Assembly: GCA_029210915.1 (NCBI GenBank)
Contig: JARGGJ010000009.1
Coordinates: 1-61,782 of the forward strand
Origin: Patescibacteria group bacterium
GTDB lineage: Bacteria > Patescibacteriota > Patescibacteriia > 2-12-FULL-60-25
DNA length: 61,782 bases
Reading direction: 5' to 3'
Shown: piece by piece, positions 1 to 6,271 of the stretch
How positions within the stretch are numbered: the stretch's first letter is position 1
Layout: each line of letters opens with the position of its first letter
Notes under the pieces: generated by a model
Databases searched by the model: none
What the model saw: the letters and a program-made list of their open reading frames with translations, nothing else
Told to the model about the DNA's origin: nothing
Made by a program: the position numbers and the translations under genes

Positions 1-1
1 A

Positions 2-361
2 GGAGCTGAAGCTACAGAAGGAGCTTTAAGGGAGCTTGTCGAAACCATGCCCGAAGACTTTGTTAAAAGCATAACGTTTGATCGAGGAAGTGAAGGAGCT
101 AATCATTGGAAACTTAGGCTTGATTATGGGATTGATACTTTTCACTGTGATCCATATAAATCATGTCAAAAAGGCGGAGTTGAAAATTTAAACGGATTAA
201 TCAGGCAATATCTTCCCAGAGGAATTAACTTAAACAATATTACTCACCTGCAAATTTATGAGATACAAGAAAAACTTAACAACCGACCGAGAAAGTTACT
301 TAATTACAAAACCCCCAATGAAGTCTACCGAGAAATCATTGGAGGAAGGGTGGTGCATTGA
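2..361 (+). CDS. IS30-like transposase, C-terminal part (cut by window edge)
   Basis: The reading frame is open from base 2, so the start lies outside the window; about 119 residues are visible. It matches the end of the DDE integrase core of IS30-family transposases: ITFDRGSE holds the second catalytic Asp, and the segment HCDPYKSCQKGGVENLNGLIR carries the final Glu in the helix typical of the family. The tail LNNRPRKLLNYKTPNEV is the standard IS30 ending. The enzyme would cut and join DNA ends of its insertion sequence. No clear terminal inverted repeat is visible downstream, so it is unclear whether the element is whole. Family call is firm; activity is unknown. Confidence 0.85.
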   Translation, partial: GAEATEGALRELVETMPEDFVKSITFDRGSEGANHWKLRLDYGIDTFHCDPYKSCQKGGVENLNGLIRQYLPRGINLNNITHLQIYEIQEKLNNRPRKLLNYKTPNEVYREIIGGRVVH

Positions 362-451
362 AAGGTTGAATTCATCATTTTTACTTTGAATTATTCATTT
401 TAGTTATTAGATTCCTGCAATAGAATCAATCAAATTACAAATCTGACAATT

Positions 452-484
452 AAAAAATTGCTTAAACTTCTAAGCAATTTTTTA
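452..484. terminator. Symmetric hairpin with A/T tails
   Basis: TTGCTTA and TAAGCAA form a stem around a short loop, flanked by A-runs on the left and T-runs on the right. It can end both the transposase transcript (plus) and the tRNA-Leu transcript (minus). Confidence 0.7.
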
Positions 485-487
485 TAT

Positions 488-572
488 GGTGCACGGAAGA
501 GGACTTGAACCTCCAAGGGATTGCTCCCACTAGCACCTCAAGCTAGCGCGTATACCATTCCGCCACCCGTGC
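488..572 (-). tRNA. tRNA-Leu(GAG)
   Basis: The minus strand folds into a class II tRNA of 85 nt. The acceptor stem is GCACGGG/TCCGTGC with discriminator A and an encoded CCA. The anticodon stem CTAGC/GCTAG holds loop TTGAGGT, which gives anticodon GAG (leucine). A long variable arm and a T-arm with GGTTCAAGTCC are present, as expected for tRNA-Leu. Confidence 0.95.
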
Positions 573-613
573 TTGTTCTTTTGTGAGCCAAACGATACCA
601 AAGAACCCAAAAC

Positions 614-642
614 TTGGCAAGATTTAGATTATGGTATAATAT
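614..642 (+). promoter_or_regulatory. Promoter of tRNA-Val
   Basis: TTGGCA at 614 is followed by overlapping -10 candidates TATAAT (635) and TAATAT (637, spacing 17). This places the transcription start just before the tRNA at 659. Confidence 0.6.
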
Positions 643-658
643 CCTCCATATCAAAGAC

Positions 659-735
659 GGACGCTTAGCTCAGCTGGTTAGAGCACCTCGTTTACACCGA
701 GGGGGTCGTAGGTTCGAATCCTACAGCGTCCACCA
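659..735 (+). tRNA. tRNA-Val(UAC)
   Basis: A 77-nt cloverleaf. The acceptor GGACGCT pairs with AGCGTCC, followed by A and an encoded CCA. The D-arm is AGCTCAGCTGGTTAGAGC, the anticodon stem CCTCG/CGAGG holds loop TTTACAC (anticodon TAC, valine), and the T-arm contains GGTTCGAATCC. Confidence 0.96.
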
Positions 736-776
736 CGTAAAAAGCCGCTTAGTTAATTGGGCGGCTTTTTACGTGT
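734..776 (+). terminator. Terminator of tRNA-Val
   Basis: CACGTAAAAAGCCGC and GCGGCTTTTTACGTG are perfect inverted repeats. The left arm starts inside the tRNA CCA end, so the stem abuts the mature 3' end. The GC core followed by a T-run fits an intrinsic terminator. Confidence 0.8.
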
Positions 777-964
777 CCCGTGGTCCGATGAACATCGGAC
801 TTTACGGGGCAAAGATTCTTTGATACCGGCTTCACGTGGCGCAGCCCAATAATAAATCGCTATAAGTAAAATTAGGCGATTTTTTATGTGCCCCTCGTAT
901 AATGACTCCGTCACACGCGGCGCAGCCGTGATCCGCTTGCGGATTTTTACGGGGCAAACTTCTT
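761..964. repeat. Degenerate tandem repeat after tRNA-Val; no gene in 736-1034
   Basis: Two diverged units share the order hairpin with T-run, then GTGTCCC/GTGCCCC, then TTTACGGGGCAAA followed by TTCTT (801-820 and 946-964), with CACGTGGCGCAG/CACGCGGCGCAG also shared. It may be debris of duplicated tRNA 3' regions. No coding potential is seen here. Confidence 0.5.
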
Positions 965-1034
965 AAGTATGCGATTTCACTTAGCATTGCCAAGTTACAA
1001 TCCTGCTAATCCTAAAATTCAAAAATCAGGATAT

Positions 1035-1061
1035 TAAAAATCCCCGAGAAGTCTCGGGGAT
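1035..1061 (-). terminator. Terminator of the ATP-grasp gene
   Basis: On the minus strand ATCCCCGAGA and TCTCGGGGAT form a strong stem, followed by TTTTT. It lies a few bases after the stop codon. Confidence 0.85.
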
Positions 1062-1065
1062 GGAA

Positions 1066-2427
1066 TTAGGCGCTTGCGCGCAAAAGAACTTTTTGGCGAA
1101 CAGAGGTTTTGGGGACGATGCTTTTCATCATCGCCTCGGCTTCGGATAGCTGGGGCGCTATGGTAAAGGCGGTGATTTTTCCTTGCTCCAAACAGCCTGC
1201 GTTAGCCAGCACAAACCCCGGCCTTGAACCGCCATCCCATGGACGGCAGTTGAGATAATTGTAGGTTAGCTCGTCAAAGCTCAGGTCTTCAGGCAAGCCA
1301 TCCAAGTTCTCCATCATAACAGCGGCTTTACCTCCGCCAAAACGGTGCATAGCCTCGTAGCAAACCGCCATGGCATAGTCTGATGCCGAGGAACGAGCGT
1401 TGTACTCCAAGAGGAAGATGTGCACATTGCCTTCATAATTTACCTTTAAGAAGTCGATGCAAGCTGTTCTCGGCATGAGCGCTCCGTAGCCATTCTCGTG
1501 AGCCGCGTTGTTAAACGGTGTTACAATCTCAACTACTTGCCGTTCAACGTGTGGGTCCAGAACTTGTTGGCCTATTGCAACCGAATTTCCATTGTGAGCA
1601 TCATTTTGAATACTCATCTTGGTAAAGTACAAGGGTGTCCAACCGTTATCATCAAAGACTATTTTTACGGAACAGATCTCCGTATCAAAACTGTCTGCCG
1701 GATATCCTGCATCCATAACCAAACTGCAACCCCGGTATTCATCCAAGAACTCCCGAAGCTCATCATCGGGTGTATCCTTGTTTAACCGCATGATGCCAAC
1801 ACCGCCATCATAATCGTGCACTTTAAGGTATACGATATCTGTTGGTACAACGGCATTAGCCTCGAGCAGAACCCTCTCCCGAGCTTGCATTACACTTTCA
1901 AATTCTGCGGACACCAACTCCCATGGCGAAAAAGCTCTCCGCATGTTCAACTCATCACCCAAACAACGAAGCCGGTACTTATCATCAAACATGTCGGCAA
2001 TGGTGGGCTGTGCAGTGCTGATTTGGTGCCAGCCGAGTCCCAGCTTTTCCACAAAGTATTCCATGTATCTGGTAAGATAAAAATCCAAAGGCATTCCGGA
2101 GTGCACGGCTTGGCGAATCATTTCCATGCAACCGAGCGCTTGATCTTGTTCGATTAGCGCTCGAGCAAGGTTATTTCCTCTAACCAAAACAAGCTCTTGC
2201 GCCCCAATGCCGGCGTGATACTTAAGAAACTTGTGGTTTGCCACAATGTTACTTCGGCTCCGTTCATCTTCATAGCCCGAAAATACAATGCCTCTTTGTA
2301 CCAGCGCACGGCTGGCATAAGATCCAAGGCCTTTGATTTTGCTAAGGAACACGCCAAACGGGCTCATATCATGAATGCGTACCCGCTCTTTTGCGATCTC
2401 CAGCCACGGATTTGTACTGCGAAGCAT
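1066..2427 (-). CDS. ATP-grasp domain protein (possible carboxylate-amine ligase)
   Basis: A 453-residue protein. The last half has the ATP-grasp pattern: a lysine strand (DIVYLKVHDYDGGVGIMRL), a hinge-like strand with conserved acids (EICSVKIVFDD), and the metal-binding strand FLLEYNAR, where Glu and Asn normally bind Mg-ATP. The N-terminal half resembles a pre-ATP-grasp domain. Such enzymes join a carboxylate to an amine through an acyl phosphate; the substrate here is unknown. The ATG at 2427 is chosen because AAGAGGT lies six bases before it; an upstream in-frame TTG has no such site. The gene stands alone, with a consensus promoter, a long leader holding a terminator-like hairpin, and its own terminator. 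Confidence 0.7.
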   Translation of the reverse strand: MLRSTNPWLEIAKERVRIHDMSPFGVFLSKIKGLGSYASRALVQRGIVFSGYEDERSRSNIVANHKFLKYHAGIGAQELVLVRGNNLARALIEQDQALGCMEMIRQAVHSGMPLDFYLTRYMEYFVEKLGLGWHQISTAQPTIADMFDDKYRLRCLGDELNMRRAFSPWELVSAEFESVMQARERVLLEANAVVPTDIVYLKVHDYDGGVGIMRLNKDTPDDELREFLDEYRGCSLVMDAGYPADSFDTEICSVKIVFDDNGWTPLYFTKMSIQNDAHNGNSVAIGQQVLDPHVERQVVEIVTPFNNAAHENGYGALMPRTACIDFLKVNYEGNVHIFLLEYNARSSASDYAMAVCYEAMHRFGGGKAAVMMENLDGLPEDLSFDELTYNYLNCRPWDGGSRPGFVLANAGCLEQGKITAFTIAPQLSEAEAMMKSIVPKTSVRQKVLLRASA

Positions 2428-2465
2428 GCTTTTACCTCTTGTCACGGTTTTGGTTGTCAAAGTCC

Positions 2466-2552
2466 AAAAAAAAAGACCTCACAATGTGGGTCATTCCTAA
2501 TTCTCCAAATTTGAAAAACTAAGAATGACGTTCATTAATAATGAGGCCTAGG
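2466..2552 (-). promoter_or_regulatory. Leader hairpin with U-tract (candidate attenuator or riboswitch)
   Basis: In the minus-strand leader CCTCA pairs with TGAGG and CATTCTTA pairs with TAGGAATG inside it. The outer stem is followed by TC and nine T. The structure lies between the promoter and the Shine-Dalgarno of the ATP-grasp gene, the position of a conditional terminator. No known riboswitch class is recognised. Confidence 0.6.
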
Positions 2553-2603
2553 CTAACAATAATTTTTGATCCGGTCAAACTGTTCATAAAGTTAACAAAA
2601 TAA

Positions 2604-2632
2604 ATTTTATAAGTTTTTTAATACGCTGTCAA
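2604..2632 (-). promoter_or_regulatory. Promoter of the ATP-grasp gene
   Basis: On the minus strand TTGACA (2632-2627), a 17-base spacer and TAAAAT (2609-2604) form a near-consensus sigma-70 promoter. The leader to the ATG at 2427 is about 170 nt. Confidence 0.75.
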
Positions 2633-2678
2633 ATCTACTGTGCTATACTATAGTCATCTTACTATTCAGTTCTTCAGG

Positions 2679-2772
2679 TTTATAAAGTTAAAAGTTTATA
2701 AAGTTCATAAAGGTGATTTATTTAGCCTCGTATAGTTTATAAACTTTACAAACTTTCAACTTTATAAACTAA
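2679..2772. repeat. TTTATAAAGTT-type intergenic repeat
   Basis: Inverted and direct copies of GTTTATAAAGTT/AACTTTATAAAC fill this spacer. Related copies occur at 3956-3985, 34801-34831, 40751-40812 and 55724-55825. The 3' part is nearly identical to the sequence just before the gene at 3995. Confidence 0.75.
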
Positions 2773-2777
2773 TTTTT

Positions 2778-3602
2778 ATGCCACTTAAAGTTATCGCACT
2801 AGGAACGGGAATTTGTTCCAATGGATGTTCCACCGGGCCTCGCCGTTTCCCTCCGGGATTTTTAATTGAATACAACAACGAGCTTTTACTTTTGGATGCC
2901 GCCGAAGGCGTTCGTTATCGCATAGAAGACGAGGGTTACGACATTGGCAATATTGCCAACATAGCCTTAACTCACGTGCATCCCGATCACGCCGCTCTCC
3001 CGCAGTTGCTTCAAGCCAAACTCTGCAGAGTGCTTTGGGGCGATCCCAAACCAAAAATGAGGCAAGCAAAAGTTTATATGCACGAGGCTTCCGCGGATGG
3101 ATTTGAGGCGGTATGGAATTGGCATCACCCGGAGGCCGGCGGTAAATTAAATCACATGCCCGATAAATTCCAGTTTTCCGTGGAGCCAATCCGCAGCGGT
3201 TGGGAGCGTGAGGTAATCCCCGGGTTAACACTAAAACCTTTTGGCGTTTATCATGGTTTTGGCCAACACCCAGCTCTAGGCTTCCGTGTCGAAACACCCG
3301 AAGCAACCATCGTCTACACCGGTGATGCCGGCATTACAGATTCACTCTTCACCTCCGTCGCAAATGCGGATCTCCTCATTGCCGATGCCAGCACGCGCAT
3401 TGGCCAAAGCTACACTGCCGGCTATGGCCACATGGCTCCAGACCAATGCGGAATGCTTGCTGCACGCTCCGGGGTTAAAGAACTTTGGCTCACGCATTAC
3501 ATGGGTATCGATGAACCTGCCGCCATGGAAGCCGAGGTTCGCAAACAGGGTTTTAACGGAGCGCTAAAGATCGCTACAGATGGATTGCAGTGGAGTAAAT
3601 AA
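2778..3602 (+). CDS. Metallo-beta-lactamase-fold hydrolase, RNase Z-like
   Basis: 274 residues. The metal-binding motif THVHPDH lies at residues 65-71. Later ligands are the Asp of YTGDAG, the His of GYGHM and the His of LTHY. The N-terminal LGTG and the overall order match the RNase Z/ElaC and arylsulfatase-like branch of the superfamily, so tRNA 3' processing or phosphodiester hydrolysis is plausible. The flexible exosite of classical RNase Z is not obvious, so the specific role is left open. The ATG at 2778 follows the AT-rich repeat and has no Shine-Dalgarno. Confidence 0.8.
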   Translation: MPLKVIALGTGICSNGCSTGPRRFPPGFLIEYNNELLLLDAAEGVRYRIEDEGYDIGNIANIALTHVHPDHAALPQLLQAKLCRVLWGDPKPKMRQAKVYMHEASADGFEAVWNWHHPEAGGKLNHMPDKFQFSVEPIRSGWEREVIPGLTLKPFGVYHGFGQHPALGFRVETPEATIVYTGDAGITDSLFTSVANADLLIADASTRIGQSYTAGYGHMAPDQCGMLAARSGVKELWLTHYMGIDEPAAMEAEVRKQGFNGALKIATDGLQWSK

Positions 3603-3660
3603 CAAATAGCAAATAGCAAGAGTAACTTAAGAAACTCTTGCTATTTGATATTTGCTATTG
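3602..3660. repeat. AGCAAGAGT-type palindrome
   Basis: AAATAGCAAGAGT and ACTCTTGCTATTT form a long inverted repeat directly after the stop codon. Related copies lie at 30081-30147 and 30965-31032. It could also act as a transcript end. Confidence 0.75.
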
Positions 3661-3702
3661 AAAATTCAGAATGAATAGAGAATATGCTATAATCAACACA
3701 TT

Positions 3703-3948
3703 ATGTTTACAAGAATTTTAATAGGTTTAATTTTGGTCGCGGTTGGTGCTCTTATGGTCATCAAAACCAATAAGTTCCAAGATTTTTTTGGCGAGATGGC
3801 CTGGACTTACAAATATCTCGGCTCTGGCGGCACTAGGTTGATGTACAAGTTTATCGGTCTTCTGATGTGCTTTGTCGGATTCATGGTCATGACCAATCTC
3901 TGGACAGCCTTTTTAAACGCCACACTCGGCTCATGGCTCATCCGCTAA
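3703..3948 (+). CDS. Small two-helix membrane protein, unknown
   Basis: 81 residues with two hydrophobic helices (about 4-20 and 48-68) around a polar loop containing WTYKYLGSGGTRLMYK. No family is recognised. A TATAAT box at 3688-3693 ends nine bases before the ATG, so the mRNA would carry almost no leader. It precedes the methyltransferase gene by 46 bases and may be cotranscribed with it. Confidence 0.7.
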   Translation: MFTRILIGLILVAVGALMVIKTNKFQDFFGEMAWTYKYLGSGGTRLMYKFIGLLMCFVGFMVMTNLWTAFLNATLGSWLIR

Positions 3949-3955
3949 AATCATC

Positions 3956-3985
3956 CAACTTTACAAACTTTCAACTTTATAAACT
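3956..3985. repeat. AACTTTATAAAC-type repeat
   Basis: A short copy of the family seen at 2679-2772. The stretch running from AACTTTACAAAC to AACTTTATAAACT is repeated almost exactly, again just before a start codon. Confidence 0.7.
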
Positions 3986-3994
3986 CTACCCCGT

Positions 3995-4573
3995 ATGAAA
4001 GGTTTTGTATTAAAAAGCGGCACCGAACTTATAAATCCATTTAAGTTATTGGAGCGAGTTGGTATCCAACCCGGTTGGCATGTTGCCGATTTGGGTTGCG
4101 GTTCCACAGGGCATTTTGTAATTCCTGCCGCTCAACTTATTGGCGCCGATGGCATCGCTTACGCTGTCGACATCCGCCGTGATGTTTTAGAACATCTGGA
4201 TAAAGTCATAAAACAAGAACAGCTATACAACATAATCACCGTCTGGTCTGACATGGATGTTTACGGCGCGACTCGTATCAAAGATGGCTCACTCGATCTT
4301 TGCCTGCTTATTAATAATCTTTTTTTATCCCAAAACAAACCCGCCTTAATCCGCGAGATGGCACGCCTCACCAAACCCGGCGGGCGAATTGTTGTTGTCG
4401 AGTGGAGAGCCGAAGAAACTCCCATAGGCCCGTCTATCGATCATCGCTTAACCATCGAGCAAAGCAAATCTATTTGTGAATCCGAATACCTGGAATTTTT
4501 AGATGAAATAGAAGTAGGTCATTCTCATTACGGATTAATGTACGAACGCACGCAGGTAAAAGTCACCGGTTGA
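3995..4573 (+). CDS. Class I SAM-dependent methyltransferase
   Basis: 192 residues. Motif I is VADLGCGSTGHF (about 30-41), followed by the acidic end of strand 2 in YAVDIRRD (about 60), DMDVYGA (motif II) and LTKPGGRIVVVEW (motif III). This is the Rossmann fold of UbiE/Methyltransf_11 enzymes, which move a methyl group from S-adenosylmethionine. The acceptor cannot be deduced. The stop is TGA, one of the cases showing that TGA is a stop in this genome. Confidence 0.8.
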   Translation: MKGFVLKSGTELINPFKLLERVGIQPGWHVADLGCGSTGHFVIPAAQLIGADGIAYAVDIRRDVLEHLDKVIKQEQLYNIITVWSDMDVYGATRIKDGSLDLCLLINNLFLSQNKPALIREMARLTKPGGRIVVVEWRAEETPIGPSIDHRLTIEQSKSICESEYLEFLDEIEVGHSHYGLMYERTQVKVTG

Positions 4574-4620
4574 CACGTTTCTTGATAATTGCTGGTTTTT
4601 AATGCAAGCTAACAATCAAT

Positions 4621-5028
4621 ATGCAAAATCTTTTAACTTTAAACTTCTGGTTCAGTCAATACCCGCCGGCTTTAACACCATGGGCCACACGCATTTTACT
4701 TGTAGTTTTTGTAGCCATCTTTTTGGTTGGTGTAATAGCAAAAATCTATTCAATCAAAACCAAACTCGAAAAATGGAATCGCCGTGCCATCGACAAATCC
4801 GCCAGCCTGTTGCTTTCCATGGGTGCGTTCGGCCTACTTTTATTTGTCTTTGCCTACGAACAAATTCCGGTTCTTTCGATGCGCGCAGGATATATTCTCT
4901 GGCTCCTAATTACAGCTGTCTGGATATACTTCCTCTACAAATTCATCGCAGTCGAGATCCCCAAACAACGCAAACTAAAACAAGAACGCGAACACGAAGA
5001 CAAGTGGCTCCCTAAGCCTAAAAAGTAG
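4621..5028 (+). CDS. Membrane protein, unknown (three predicted helices)
   Basis: 135 residues with three hydrophobic segments (about 22-44, 62-82 and 90-111) and a highly charged C-terminal tail (KQRKLKQEREHEDKWLPKPKK), probably cytoplasmic. No family is recognised. It is chosen over an overlapping frame because it has the membrane-protein pattern and a sensible ATG. It lies between the methyltransferase and YraN genes on the same strand. Confidence 0.7.
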   Translation: MQNLLTLNFWFSQYPPALTPWATRILLVVFVAIFLVGVIAKIYSIKTKLEKWNRRAIDKSASLLLSMGAFGLLLFVFAYEQIPVLSMRAGYILWLLITAVWIYFLYKFIAVEIPKQRKLKQEREHEDKWLPKPKK

Positions 5029-5088
5029 ACTTTATTTGCTTTTAGCGTTCGCCTTCCTGAACTCGTTTCAGGAACTCATCAAGTTACC

Positions 5089-5445
5089 ATGTCCCACAAC
5101 CAAATTTTAGGAAAAACCGGCGAAGATATCGCCGGATTGTTTTTCGAAGAAAAAGGCTACACAGTTGTGCATCGCAATTGGAGGTGCAGAGCGGGGGAGA
5201 TAGATCTCATCGTCAAAAAAGGCGATGAGTGGAGATTTATTGAAGTTAAAATGAGATCCGGTATCAAGTACGGATATCCCGAGGAGGCCGTCACCGAATA
5301 TAAAAGCGATAATTTTTATAATGCAATCTCCGAGTATTTATTGAAAAATCCAGAAATCAACGAGGATAAAGTCCATGCTGATATCTTAGCCATCATCCTA
5401 AATGACAAGGAATTCGATATCCGTTGGATAGAGGATGGGGTATAG
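5089..5445 (+). CDS. yraN: YraN family protein (UPF0102), endonuclease-like
   Basis: 118 residues, the usual family length. It carries the restriction-endonuclease-like core GEIDLIVKKGDEWRFIEVKMR, in which Asp, Glu and Lys form the PD-(D/E)xK-type site, plus the N-terminal GKTGEDIAGLFFEEKGYTVVHRNWR. YraN proteins are widespread; their role is poorly known and is linked to DNA processing by fold. The start follows a short spacer without a Shine-Dalgarno. Confidence 0.88.
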   Translation: MSHNQILGKTGEDIAGLFFEEKGYTVVHRNWRCRAGEIDLIVKKGDEWRFIEVKMRSGIKYGYPEEAVTEYKSDNFYNAISEYLLKNPEINEDKVHADILAIILNDKEFDIRWIEDGV

Positions 5446-5449
5446 GGGG

Positions 5450-5478
5450 TTGACAAAAACCCCGGAATCTGCTATTAT
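5450..5478 (+). promoter_or_regulatory. Strong promoter, unit A
   Basis: TTGACA, a 17-base spacer and TATTAT begin five bases after the yraN stop. This is one of the best promoters in the window. It drives a short transcript that ends at 5712. Confidence 0.8.
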
Positions 5479-5484
5479 GGTCAG

Positions 5485-5712
5485 CATCACTCTTGAGGCA
5501 GGCATGAAGCTTGTTATCAGGGGTAAAAAATTGTCACCTCCAACCCCAGAAAGGGCAACCACCAATGCGTGTGCGTACCCGACGACAATCGTAAACAACG
5601 CCGCCCCCCGACGGAAACGTCACAACAACAGCCCTAAGGGCCAGAAAGAGAGGTGCACCTTGAAGGTTTACTAAGCCCCGCAGCCAATCAGGCTCTGGGG
5701 TTTCTTTTTTTT
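5485..5712 (+). ncRNA. Candidate short transcript A (small RNA or small-peptide mRNA)
   Basis: A strong promoter and a strong terminator bracket about 228 nt. One ORF fits inside: ATG at 5504 to TAA at 5674, a 56-residue basic peptide starting MKLVIRGKKL, preceded by a weak GAGG. Its composition does not look clearly protein-like. The motif GAGGTGCACCTTGA near the end recurs, with one extra A, in transcript B. It may be a regulatory RNA, a small-protein gene or the remnant of a cassette that lost its gene. Confidence 0.45.
5675..5712 (+). terminator. Terminator of unit A
   Basis: CCCCGCAGCC and GGCTCTGGGG form the stem, followed by TTTCTTTTTTTT. The boundary motif ACCTTGATT starts at the next base. 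Confidence 0.85.
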
Positions 5713-5785
5713 ACCTTGATTCTCTGGATTCGCCACACGACTACGCTCGAGGCCTCTGACGGGATTAGCAGGATTGTTGCTAAGT
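5713..5785. repeat. ACCTTGATT boundary element following unit A
   Basis: It begins ACCTTGATT and continues with CGACTAC, CTCG, GACGGGATT and AGGATTGTTGCT. The same ordered motifs follow the terminator of candidate RNA D in reverse orientation at 52879-52800. Two promoter-terminator units 47 kb apart thus share a downstream border. Confidence 0.6.
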
Positions 5786-5804
5786 CGGGCTCAAGCTTAA
5801 AGAA

Positions 5805-5833
5805 TTGACACGTGTCTTAAAATATTTTATTCT
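5805..5833 (+). promoter_or_regulatory. Strong promoter, unit B
   Basis: TTGACA, a 17-base spacer and TATTCT. It is the second promoter of this style within 400 bases and has no clear gene downstream. Confidence 0.75.
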
Positions 5834-5839
5834 CTACTC

Positions 5840-6078
5840 ACGCCGCTTTTGAGTGTAGCACCTGCTCAAGGGCAAAACGCAGCGACATTCTAGAAAGGAA
5901 ACCCCTACCATGAATGTCCAAATCTTTTCCCGTCTCGTCCTGCGCAGCCCGTAAGCCCAATCGCGAACAAATACTCGGAGGTGCAACCTTGATTGTCGAC
6001 CGCCCTCGGTAACGGGGGCCAGCGCAAAACCGGTAACCCGGAACCCTCACCCCTCGAGCTCCACTCGAGGGTTTGTTA
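5840..6078 (+). ncRNA. Candidate short transcript B
   Basis: About 239 nt between promoter and terminator. It contains a 14-codon ORF (5910-5954, MNVQIFSRLVLRSP) with AAAGGA upstream, and a GGAGG followed by a seven-codon TTG ORF near 5990. It shares GAGGTGCAACCTTGA with transcript A. No long ORF is present. It could be a small RNA, a peptide mRNA or a decayed cassette. Confidence 0.45.
6051..6076 (+). terminator. Terminator of unit B
   Basis: CCCTCGAG and CTCGAGGG form a perfect stem around a five-base loop, followed by TTTGTTATT. Confidence 0.75.
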
Positions 6079-6109
6079 TTAATTGCAGAATTGGGATTAA
6101 CACAATTTG

Positions 6110-6150
6110 AACCTTGATTTCCGCCATAGGCGGATCTGCTTTTAGATGAA
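6110..6150. repeat. AACCTTGATT boundary element, left end only
   Basis: AACCTTGATTTCCGCC is followed by GGCGGATCTGC and a GATGAAA segment, matching the left half of the element at 38717. No matching AATCAAGGTT right end is found. The rest of the spacer to queA is AT-rich TTATTATT repeat. Confidence 0.6.
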
Positions 6151-6271
6151 AGCTTGATTACAAACTTTAATTACCTAGATTACTATTTAACAACATCTAC
6201 CTAAAATCAGTGAATTGAACTTTATTATTTATTATTTATTATTTGTACTTTATTATTTTTTTCGCCGCAGG

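Noticed and set aside
614-823. ORF across tRNA-Val
   Set aside because: It is read through the tRNA and its terminator.
1816-2514. Several plus-strand ORFs opposite the ATP-grasp gene
   Set aside because: They are shadows of the coding strand; none has a family match or start signal.
3995-4573. UGA recoding as in Gracilibacteria and SR1
   Set aside because: TGA ends the methyltransferase and transposase frames at sensible places, and no in-frame TGA is seen in conserved genes.
4602-5015. Longer ORF in another frame over the 4621 gene
   Set aside because: The overlapping frame encodes a credible membrane protein; the alternative has a random Cys/His-rich composition.
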